In this document: positions 1-5,809 of the stretch, one piece after another
Layout of the letters: the number at the start of each line of letters is the position of its first letter
Position numbering within the stretch: the first letter of the stretch is position 1
Assembly: GCA_964523875.1 (NCBI GenBank)
Contig: CAZGAS010000050.1
Location: 1 to 7,708 of the forward strand
Direction: 5' to 3'
DNA length: 7,708 bases
Source of the DNA: JAUVHV01 sp964523875
GTDB lineage: Bacteria; Omnitrophota; Gorgyraeia; JABMRG01
Translations under genes and position numbers: made by a program
The notes under the pieces: generated by a model
The model's input: the letters and a program-made list of their open reading frames with translations, nothing else
The model's database searches: none
Told to the model about the DNA's origin: nothing

Positions 1-49
1 TGGGTTCCCGATAGAGGAACAGCTTATAGTTGAACTTTATTCTAAGTAG
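1..49 (+). CDS. rpsD: 30S ribosomal protein S4, C-terminal end only (partial)
   Basis: Only the last 15 complete codons and a TAG stop (47-49) are present, read from base 2. The peptide ends in EEQLIVELYSK, and the terminal LIVELYSK is the well-known conserved end of bacterial S4. S4 is a primary 16S rRNA-binding protein of the small subunit and in some bacteria represses its own operon. Its position directly before rpoA and rplQ matches the common bacterial order rpsM-rpsK-rpsD-rpoA-rplQ, which supports the call despite the short fragment. The rest of the gene lies upstream of the window. Confidence 0.88.
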   Translation, partial: GFPIEEQLIVELYSK

Positions 50-75
50 TCTTATAGCTATCCGTTTTAGAATAA
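37..75 (+). repeat. Inverted repeat between rpsD and rpoA (possible RNA stem)
   Basis: TTATTCTAA at 37-45 is perfectly complementary to TTAGAATAA at 67-75, and the closing bases g46 and t66 could add a wobble pair. The 21-base interval contains an 8-base palindrome, ATAGCTAT (54-61). The left arm overlaps the final codons of rpsD, and the right arm ends 7 bases before the rpoA Shine-Dalgarno sequence. The stem has a single G-C pair and no U-run follows it, so it is not a classical terminator. It could be a weak translational control or mRNA processing structure, or chance in AT-rich sequence. Confidence 0.4.
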
Positions 76-96
76 CTAATATAAGGAGTTAAAGAT

Positions 97-1071
97 ATGG
101 GTATAGCCTGGAGAAATTTTGAAATGCCAAAATTGCTGAAAGCGAATGAAGATACGCTTACAGATATTTATGGCGAATTTATTGCTGAACCTTTTGAGAG
201 AGGTTACGGAGCGACACTTGGCAATAGCTTAAGAAGAGTTCTGCTCTCGTCTGTTGAGGGAACCGCTGTAACCAGTATAAAGATAGAGGGTGTTTCGCAT
301 GAATTTGCTTCTATACCCGGAATTGTAGAAGATGCTACGGAGATTATCTTAAATATCAAGAGCCTGGTTTTAAGAAGCCATACAGCGTCGCCAAAGCCTA
401 TATTTATAAAGGTTCACCGCAAGGGTGAGATTACGGCAAAGGATATTATATCTGATGAGACATTGGATATAATAAATCCTGATATGCACATAGCGACTCT
501 TACGAAGAATATAAAGCTTAATATGGAACTTGAAGTCGGCAGGGGGAGGGGTTACGTTCCCTCAGATGGTAATAAGAAAGAGAGCCAGTCATTAGGTGTT
601 ATTGCCATAGATTCTCTTTTTAGCCCGGTTGCAAAGGTCAATTTTCTGGTTGAGGATACGCGAGTTGGCCAGGTAACAGATTATGATAAAGTGACTCTTA
701 AGATATGGACAAACGGCGCTGTCTCTCCAAAAGAGGCCCTTCTTTACGCGTCAAATGTTCTGCAGCGTCATATGGATATATTTGTAAACTTTGGTAAGCT
801 TCCGGAGGACCTGGAGATTATTGAGGAACCGGAAGAAGACGCGGAACTTTTAGACAAATTAAAGATGCCTGTATCGGAACTCGAGCTCTCGGTTAGAAGC
901 GCTAATTGTCTGGAAAAAGCGAAACTTAAAACAATAGGTGAGGTTGTGCGCAGGTCAGAGAGCGAAATGCTTAAGTATCGTAACTTTGGCAAGAAGTCAT
1001 TGACAGAGATAGCGGGTGTATTAGAAAGCATGGGCCTATCCTTAGGTATGAAGATAAAGGATAAAGGGTAA
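97..1071 (+). CDS. rpoA: DNA-directed RNA polymerase subunit alpha
   Basis: Alpha dimerises to start assembly of core RNA polymerase, and its C-terminal domain contacts upstream promoter DNA and activators. The product is 324 residues, normal for the family. The N-terminal domain (about 1-235) carries the dimerisation motif LGNSLRRVLLSS at 41-52 and the IEGVSHEF...IPGIVED block at about 63-79. An acidic linker (about 237-252, rich in E and D) leads to the C-terminal domain (about 258-318). That domain contains VRSANCL at 266-272, where R267 corresponds to the DNA-contacting Arg265 of E. coli, then NFGKKSLTEI at 296-305 and GLSLGM at 313-318. Both domains are intact. The ATG is fixed by AAGGAG at 83-88, with 8 bases between. 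The gene follows rpsD and precedes rplQ, the usual arrangement, and is probably cotranscribed with them. Confidence 0.98.
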   Translation: MGIAWRNFEMPKLLKANEDTLTDIYGEFIAEPFERGYGATLGNSLRRVLLSSVEGTAVTSIKIEGVSHEFASIPGIVEDATEIILNIKSLVLRSHTASPKPIFIKVHRKGEITAKDIISDETLDIINPDMHIATLTKNIKLNMELEVGRGRGYVPSDGNKKESQSLGVIAIDSLFSPVAKVNFLVEDTRVGQVTDYDKVTLKIWTNGAVSPKEALLYASNVLQRHMDIFVNFGKLPEDLEIIEEPEEDAELLDKLKMPVSELELSVRSANCLEKAKLKTIGEVVRRSESEMLKYRNFGKKSLTEIAGVLESMGLSLGMKIKDKG

Positions 1072-1116
1072 ACCCGTTCTTAAAGAATAATGTAAGATAA
1101 TCGTAGAAAGTATAGC

Positions 1117-1768
1117 ATGAGACATAAAAAACTTAATAAGAGGTTAGGTAGGAATAAGTCGCAGAGAAAGCAATTGATGCGTTCTCTGGCAAGGGCGCTA
1201 TTTATAACTTATAGAATCCAGACCACTGTAGAGAAGGCAAAAGAGGCGCGGAAACTGATTGAAAAGATAGTAACGCTTGCTAAGGCCGGCGAGTTAAAAG
1301 ACATAAGGGCCATGGAGAGCATACTACAGGATCGCGCGCTTGTCAGTAAGATTGTAAAAATAGTAGCCCCGCTCGTGGAAAAGAGAAAAGGCGGATATAC
1401 ACGCATTACCCGAAGCGGTTTTCGCAGGGGAGATGGCGCGTCATTAGCAATACTCGAGTTGACGGATATGCCTGTCGTAGAGAAGGAACCAAAGAAATAC
1501 AAGAAACAGAAGCCCGCGCCTAAGACAGCGCTTGTCGAGGATGCCAAGGCCAATAAGCAGGCAAAAGAAGTTATCGCGAAGACAGACAAACCCGGCAAGG
1601 AATCAGCCGAGGAGGCCAAGCCTGTAAAGCAGGAGAAGGCCTTACCCGCGAAGAAGAAAGAAGAAAAGGAAGAAAAGATAAAAGAGCCTAAAGAGACAGA
1701 TAAGCCTAAGGCATCAAAAGATGAGCAGGATGGTTTATTGGGTAAGTTCAAGGGTTTCTTTAAAAAAA
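1117..1768 (+). CDS. rplQ: 50S ribosomal protein L17 with long Lys/Glu-rich C-terminal extension (3' end lost in gap)
   Basis: L17 sits near the peptide exit tunnel of the large subunit. The canonical domain covers about residues 1-118. It begins MRHKKLNKRLGRNKSQRK and includes RSLARALF at 22-29, ARKLIEK at 44-50 and GGYTRI at 92-97, then RRGD at 103-106 and AILEL at 111-115, all family hallmarks. The protein continues with about 95 further residues (123-217), roughly one third lysine with many glutamates, alanines and prolines, and so probably disordered. The tail ends in the more hydrophobic GLLGKFKGFFKK just before the N run. Many L17 proteins stop near residue 120-130, so this is a large extension. 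The stop codon is not visible, and any reading across the 100 N is meaningless because gap length is unknown. The ribosome binding site is weak: AGAAAG at 1105-1110 is the best candidate. The gene lies 45 bases after rpoA, as usual. Confidence 0.93.
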
Positions 1769-1868
1769 NNNNNNNNNNNNNNNNNNNNNNNNNNNNNNNN
1801 NNNNNNNNNNNNNNNNNNNNNNNNNNNNNNNNNNNNNNNNNNNNNNNNNNNNNNNNNNNNNNNNNNNN
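1769..1868. other. Assembly gap of 100 N
   Basis: Exactly 100 consecutive N, a conventional placeholder size, so the real distance is probably unknown. It directly follows a run of seven A and hides the rplQ stop codon, any terminator of the ribosomal operon and perhaps further genes. Adjacency of the ribosomal and metabolic blocks is therefore an assembly claim rather than something seen in the sequence. Confidence 0.97.
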
Positions 1869-1877
1869 CTATTTTGA

Positions 1878-1906
1878 TTGACAATCTTTTTTATATAGTG
1901 TAATAT
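1878..1906 (+). promoter_or_regulatory. Near-consensus sigma-70-type promoter for the metabolic operon
   Basis: The -35 element TTGACA (1878-1883) is a perfect consensus match. It is followed by a 17-base spacer, the optimal length, and the -10 element TAATAT (1901-1906). Transcription would start around 1913-1915, giving a leader of about 25 bases before the aminotransferase start at 1939. The surrounding sequence is strongly AT-rich. The match and location make this the best promoter candidate in the window; it probably drives the aminotransferase and the overlapping genes behind it. No operator-like inverted repeat was recognised around it. Confidence 0.75.
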
Positions 1907-1925
1907 TTAATTTTAATAAATAAAC

Positions 1926-1931
1926 GAGGAG
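1926..1931 (+). promoter_or_regulatory. Shine-Dalgarno site that decides the aminotransferase start
   Basis: GAGGAG lies 7 bases before the ATG at 1939 but only 1 base before the in-frame ATG at 1933. Standard spacing favours 1939, giving a protein that begins MELSKRIMG and matches the usual N-terminus of this aminotransferase group. The start at 1933 would only add Met-Leu. Confidence 0.8.
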
Positions 1932-1938
1932 AATGTTA

Positions 1939-3102
1939 ATGGAACTATCAAAGCGTATTATGGGAATAAAGCCCTCAGCTACCTTGTCTATTGCATCAAA
2001 GGCAAGGGCCATGAAGAGAGAAGGCATGGATGTTATAATCTTCGGTGCGGGCGAACCGGATTTTGATACACCTCAATACATAAAAGAAGCAGCAAAAGAG
2101 GCGATAAACCAGGGCAAGACCAAATATACGCTTAGTATCGGTACATTGGAACTAAGAGAGGCGATATGTAAAAAACTCCTGGATTTCAATAACCTGGAAT
2201 ATAAACCTGAAGATATTGTTGTATCTAACGGTGCTAAGCATTGCCTGTATAATATATTTCAGGCTATATGTAACGAGGATGATGAGGTTGTAATAATTGC
2301 ACCCTACTGGGTAAGCTATGTTGAGATGGTTGCTATAGCGGGGGCGAGGCCGGTTGTTGTTAATGCCTTTGCTGGTGATGGTTTTAAGGTGAGGCTTGAT
2401 AATCTGGCGGCGGCAATCACTGACAAGACAAAGGCTGTAATCATCAATTCTCCGTTAAACCCGACAGGATCTGTCTATTCCAGGGATGAGCTTCAAGGTA
2501 TCTTTGACCTGCTTAAAGGAAAAGGGATAAGGATTATTAGTGACGAGATATACGAACGCCTTATATACGGTGGCTTAGAATGCGTATCAATAGCCTCGCT
2601 GAGCCAAGAGAGCAAGGACGTGACAATTATTGTAAATGGTGTTTCAAAGACATATTCTATGACAGGATGGAGAATAGGCTATATAGCGACAAATGATAGA
2701 GCGCTTACAAAGGCTATCAAGAACCTGCAGGATCATTCAAGTTCTAACCCCTCTTCAATAAGCCAGGAAGCCGCGTTGGCAGCGCTTACCAAAGAGGACA
2801 GTTCTGTAGAAGATATGAAGAAGGAGTTTGAGAAGAGAAGAGATTATATGATAGAGCGAATAGGAAAGATGGATAACATATCCTGTGTAAAGCCGGATGG
2901 AGCGTTTTACTGTTTTGTTGATGTTTCAAATGTTAACAAGAATAGCCTCGAGCTTACGGACAAGCTTTTAGATGAGGCGAAAGTAGCAGTTGTGCCGGGA
3001 GAAGGCTTTGGCGCGCCTGGATTTATCAGGTTAAGTTTTGCTACGAGCATGGAGAATATAAAAGAAGGTTTAGATAGGATTGAGAAATGGCTAAAACAAT
3101 AG
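1939..3102 (+). CDS. Aspartate-type aminotransferase, class I PLP-dependent (AspAT 1b-like)
   Basis: Likely transfers the amino group between aspartate and 2-oxoglutarate in the cytoplasm, linking oxaloacetate to amino acid synthesis. The 387-residue product is typical of fold-type I aminotransferases. Visible motifs are KPSAT (11-15), GAGEPDFDTP (37-46), GKTKYT (59-64), APYWVSY (121-127), NPTG (174-177), SDEIYE (201-206), the PLP-lysine motif SKTYSMTGWRIGY with K237, and FIRLSFA with the carboxylate-binding R364. The overall pattern closely recalls the Thermus-type aspartate aminotransferase. K100, in SNGAK, appears to align with the lysine that helps that enzyme recognise acidic substrates. 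Members of this branch may also use prephenate, so substrate is less certain than family. NSPLNPTG has Leu where Asn is common. The gene is first after the promoter, and its last 16 bases overlap the next gene. Confidence 0.92.
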   Translation: MELSKRIMGIKPSATLSIASKARAMKREGMDVIIFGAGEPDFDTPQYIKEAAKEAINQGKTKYTLSIGTLELREAICKKLLDFNNLEYKPEDIVVSNGAKHCLYNIFQAICNEDDEVVIIAPYWVSYVEMVAIAGARPVVVNAFAGDGFKVRLDNLAAAITDKTKAVIINSPLNPTGSVYSRDELQGIFDLLKGKGIRIISDEIYERLIYGGLECVSIASLSQESKDVTIIVNGVSKTYSMTGWRIGYIATNDRALTKAIKNLQDHSSSNPSSISQEAALAALTKEDSSVEDMKKEFEKRRDYMIERIGKMDNISCVKPDGAFYCFVDVSNVNKNSLELTDKLLDEAKVAVVPGEGFGAPGFIRLSFATSMENIKEGLDRIEKWLKQ

Positions 3103-4343
3103 CGGAAAAGATATTAAGTGCCCATGCGGACAGGGACCTTAAGGCCGGAGATTACGCGATCTGTAAGGTTGATTTCTGTTTAGGGCAGGATGGTACAAGC
3201 GGGCTTATTATTGATGCCCTGGATAAGATAAAAGCAAAACAATTATCAGCAAGGTCAAGATTCTGCATGGTTATTGACCATAGTTCCCCGTCACCGAATA
3301 TAGGAGTTTCAGCAATACATAAGAAGATGCGTGCTTTCGCTAAGAAAGAGTCCCTGAAATTGTATGATATAGGCTGTGGCGTATGCCACCAGGTCGTACT
3401 TGAATCAGGTAATGTACTTCCAGGTTATCTTGTAGCCGGCGCTGATTCACATACCTGTACCTATGGCGCGTTGGGAGCGTTATCTACTGGTTTTGGCTCA
3501 ACAGATCTTGCTATAACTCTGGCAAGCGGAAAAAACTGGTTTAAGGTACCTAAGACATTAAAGATAGTTGTCAATGGCAAGCTTGCCAAGGGTGTCTATT
3601 CAAAGGACCTTATCCTGCATATTATAGGTGACCTTACCGCTGACGGGGCGACTTATGAGGCTGTTGAATTCTATGGCCCCGCGATACGGGCGCTGTCAAT
3701 GGATGAGCGCTTTACTATATCAAATATGGCTGTTGAGATGGGTGCTAAATGTGGAATTATACCGCCTGATCATAAGACACTCAAATGGTTAAAACAGTGG
3801 AGTAAAAAAGCGATAAAGCCGGTATATGCTGACAATGACGCTGTGTATGATAATATAAAACATTATGACGCGTCCAAGATACCACCTCAAGTAGCTATGC
3901 CTCATCAGGTTGATAATGTATGCAACATAACCAAGCTTAAGAACAAGCCGATACAGGAGGCGTTTATTGGCACCTGCACAAACGGTAGATTTGAGGATTT
4001 AAAGATAGCCGCGTACATATTTAAAGGTAAAAAGGTGCATCCTGATGTACGGCTGATTGTCGCGCCTGCTTCAAGACCAATATTCTTAAAGGCAATGAAG
4101 GCAGGTATTATAAAAATCCTTGTAGAATCCGGCGCGAATGTTGTTACCCCAGGTTGCGGCCCGTGTGTTGGTACCCATAATGGTGTGCCATCGGATGGCG
4201 AGGTTGTTCTTTCTACAGCCAACAGGAATTTTAAAGGAAGGATGGGTAATCCCCATGCCTTCATATATCTCGCTTCTCCGGCATCGGTAGCGGTTTCTGC
4301 TATAAGAGGAAAGATTACAGATCCCAGGAGTTATATAAAATGA
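3087..4343 (+). CDS. leuC: Aconitase-superfamily hydro-lyase, large subunit (3-isopropylmalate dehydratase/homoaconitase-like)
   Basis: The large subunit carries a [4Fe-4S] cluster and, with the small subunit encoded next, isomerises a hydroxy-di- or tricarboxylate by dehydration and rehydration. At 418 residues it matches the shorter LeuC/HacA form found in archaea and many anaerobes. Cluster ligands are visible: C297 in GTCTNGR (295-301), and C357 and C360 in PGCGPCVG. Other family motifs are DHSSPSP (64-70), DIGCGVCHQ (94-102), GADSHTCTYGALGA (118-131), GSTDLA (137-142) and NRNFKGRMG (379-387). All key residues seem present, so it should be active. AGGA at 3076-3079 lies 7 bases before the ATG, inside the preceding gene. 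The symbol leuC reflects family only. No other leucine genes are nearby, and neighbours handling aspartate and malate leave aconitase-like, homoaconitase or dimethylmalate-type activity open. Confidence 0.9.
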   Translation: MAKTIAEKILSAHADRDLKAGDYAICKVDFCLGQDGTSGLIIDALDKIKAKQLSARSRFCMVIDHSSPSPNIGVSAIHKKMRAFAKKESLKLYDIGCGVCHQVVLESGNVLPGYLVAGADSHTCTYGALGALSTGFGSTDLAITLASGKNWFKVPKTLKIVVNGKLAKGVYSKDLILHIIGDLTADGATYEAVEFYGPAIRALSMDERFTISNMAVEMGAKCGIIPPDHKTLKWLKQWSKKAIKPVYADNDAVYDNIKHYDASKIPPQVAMPHQVDNVCNITKLKNKPIQEAFIGTCTNGRFEDLKIAAYIFKGKKVHPDVRLIVAPASRPIFLKAMKAGIIKILVESGANVVTPGCGPCVGTHNGVPSDGEVVLSTANRNFKGRMGNPHAFIYLASPASVAVSAIRGKITDPRSYIK

Positions 4344-4837
4344 GACTAAAAGGACAGGCACATAAATTCGGAGATGCTATTAATACTGATTATATTATAT
4401 CAGGCAGATACAAGTTCAGGATACAGGACCCTAAGGAGCTTGCTAAGCATGTTATGGAGGATTTGAAGCCAGACTTCTACAAAACCGTAAAGAACGGTGA
4501 TTTCCTTGTAGCGGGAAGTAATTTTGGTTGTGGTTCATCAAGAGAGCAGGCACCTATTGCTATCAAGGGTGCCGGAATCCAGGCGGTAATAGCGAAATCA
4601 TTTGCCAGGATATTTTTCAGAAACGCTATAAATCTGGGACTTTTACTTATAGAATGCGACACAACCGGCTTTAAGCAAGGGAATCGTTTAGAGGTTGACA
4701 CGGACAAAGGCTATGTTATTAATAAGGCAAACAACAAAAAAGTACAGATAATACCTTTACCCGGTTTCATGACAAGGATAATAAAAGACGGTGGCGTGGT
4801 CAAGCATTTTAAAAAATATGGTGGTTTTAAATTATGA
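4340..4837 (+). CDS. leuD: Aconitase-superfamily hydro-lyase, small subunit (3-isopropylmalate dehydratase-like)
   Basis: This swivel-domain subunit partners the large subunit and supplies substrate-binding residues. The 165-residue length fits the short LeuD/HacB type. Diagnostic motifs are NTDYIISGRY (15-24), GSNFGCGSSREQAP (59-72), where the SSRE serine-arginine element binds substrate, and AKSFARIFFRNAINLGL (85-101). The loop that sets the side-chain specificity in this family is usually YLRT in methanogen homoaconitases and YLVY, YLVM or YLNT in isopropylmalate enzymes. Here it reads YKFR (24-27), with an added lysine and a relocated arginine, so the leucine-pathway assignment is doubtful. 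The start ATG overlaps the large-subunit stop (ATGA, 4340-4343), and AGGAG at 4326-4330 gives 9-base spacing. This strongly implies coupled translation and a 1:1 complex. Confidence 0.9.
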   Translation: MRLKGQAHKFGDAINTDYIISGRYKFRIQDPKELAKHVMEDLKPDFYKTVKNGDFLVAGSNFGCGSSREQAPIAIKGAGIQAVIAKSFARIFFRNAINLGLLLIECDTTGFKQGNRLEVDTDKGYVINKANNKKVQIIPLPGFMTRIIKDGGVVKHFKKYGGFKL

Positions 4838-5754
4838 AGATAACGGTTATAGGCGCGGGTAATGTAGGGGCTACCTCAGCTATGAGGCTGCTTGAGTCGG
4901 GTTTAGGCGATATTGTTTTACTTGATATAGCCGAGGCTCTTGCTAAGGGCAAGGCAGAAGACCTTATGGATGCCGCTTCTTTGATAGGACATGGCAAGAA
5001 TATTATAGGCACATCAGATTATAGTGATACTAAGGACAGCGATATAGTAGTAATTACAGCGGGTTTTGCCAGAAAACCTGGCATGACCAGAGAAGAGCTT
5101 TTAGGTAAGAATGCCTCTGTTATCAGAAGCGTTGTAAAGGGCTTTAAAGAGTTTAATAATGACCCTATTGTAATAGTAGTCACAAACCCCCTTGATATAA
5201 TGACATTTCTTGTTAATAAAGAGAGCATGATAGACAGCAAAAAGGTATTTGGTATGGCCGGATGCCTTGATTCATCAAGGATGAATCTTATGGCTGAGAG
5301 GGTTCTAAATAAGCCTTTGCAGGATATAGATTCTCTTGTCTTGGGTACCCACGGTGAGACCATGGTCCCTATATTGAGCCATAGTAAGATTAACAGCGTA
5401 AGTTTCAATGAAGTGGTTAAGACAGATGAGGCAGCAGAGATAGTAAAAAAGACAAAGTTACGCGGTGCGGAGATAGTTTCATATCTAGGAACAGGAAGCG
5501 CTTTTTACGCACCGTCAGCAGGTGTTTTTAGAATGGTAAAGGCGGTTGTTAATGATACACAGGAGATATTGCCGTGCTCCTGTTTTTTAAATGGAGAATA
5601 TGGTTTTGATGATATATACCTTGGCGTACCTGCCCAGATAGGTAGAGACGGTATAGAAGAGATAATAGAATTATCTCTCAATGACGACGAGAAGGCACTT
5701 CTTGCCTCTGCCGCGGATTCTACCCGAAAACAGATTTCAGCACTGACTAATTGA
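4834..5754 (+). CDS. mdh: Malate dehydrogenase (NAD, LDH-like type)
   Basis: Interconverts malate and oxaloacetate with NAD(H) in the cytoplasm. The 306-residue product has the Rossmann motif GAGNVGAT (7-14), with D31 at the end of the second strand, as expected for NAD rather than NADP. The substrate loop reads ARKPGMTR (79-86). R80 occupies the position that is Gln in lactate dehydrogenases, which marks malate specificity, and R86 is the mobile-loop arginine. VTNP (116-119), D146 and R149 in the LDSSR segment, and the catalytic H173 in GTHGE complete the active site. The start overlaps the leuD-like stop by 4 bases (ATGA) with only a weak GGTGG at 4820-4824, suggesting translational coupling. 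Its product oxaloacetate is the keto acid for the aminotransferase three genes upstream, consistent with one functional unit. Confidence 0.95.
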   Translation: MKITVIGAGNVGATSAMRLLESGLGDIVLLDIAEALAKGKAEDLMDAASLIGHGKNIIGTSDYSDTKDSDIVVITAGFARKPGMTREELLGKNASVIRSVVKGFKEFNNDPIVIVVTNPLDIMTFLVNKESMIDSKKVFGMAGCLDSSRMNLMAERVLNKPLQDIDSLVLGTHGETMVPILSHSKINSVSFNEVVKTDEAAEIVKKTKLRGAEIVSYLGTGSAFYAPSAGVFRMVKAVVNDTQEILPCSCFLNGEYGFDDIYLGVPAQIGRDGIEEIIELSLNDDEKALLASAADSTRKQISALTN

Positions 5755-5794
5755 TTAATAATTGAACACTGTTTGCTCATTGATCTTAAGGTAT

Positions 5795-5799
5795 AAGGA
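5795..5799 (+). promoter_or_regulatory. Shine-Dalgarno site that decides the lpdA start
   Basis: AAGGA lies 10 bases before the ATG at 5810, whose product begins MNITYDIVIIGAGPGG, a normal N-terminus for the family. An in-frame TTG at 5762 would add 16 unrelated residues and has no comparable site before it, so the later start is preferred. Confidence 0.7.
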
Positions 5800-5809
5800 A
5801 TACCCAAAT

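Noticed and set aside
30..58. Possible promoter TTGAAC, 17 bases, TATAGC before rpoA
   Set aside because: Each hexamer matches only 4 of 6 consensus bases and overlaps rpsD; such matches are common in AT-rich DNA, and rpoA is normally cotranscribed with rpsD.
1077..1087. TTCTTAAAGAA near-palindrome between rpoA and rplQ
   Set aside because: The arms are separated by a single base and cannot form a hairpin; too short and AT-rich to support as a site.
1209..1751. 180-residue open frame on the - strand opposite rplQ
   Set aside because: It is the antisense of a confident L17 gene. Its Ser/Phe/Ala-rich product simply mirrors the Lys/Glu codons of the tail, and no family resemblance was seen.
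1869..1881. In-frame continuation of rplQ after the gap (Tyr-Phe-Asp, stop)
   Set aside because: The gap length is a convention, so reading frame cannot be carried across it; these bases also overlap the promoter.
1721..1903. Open frame on the + strand running through the N gap
   Set aside because: Most of it is N, and it overlaps rplQ in another frame; the reading is an artefact of the placeholder length.
3905..4361. Open frames on the - strand opposite the hydro-lyase large subunit
   Set aside because: Shadows of a gene with intact iron-sulfur ligands; the peptides show no recognisable domain and have no ribosome sites.
5762..5809. TTG start at 5762 extending lpdA by 16 residues
   Set aside because: The extension does not resemble the family, there is no ribosome site before it, and AAGGA precedes the ATG at 5810.
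5755..5809. Terminator or separate promoter between mdh and lpdA
   Set aside because: No stem with a T-run, and no -35/-10 pair with acceptable spacing; the genes are probably in one transcript.
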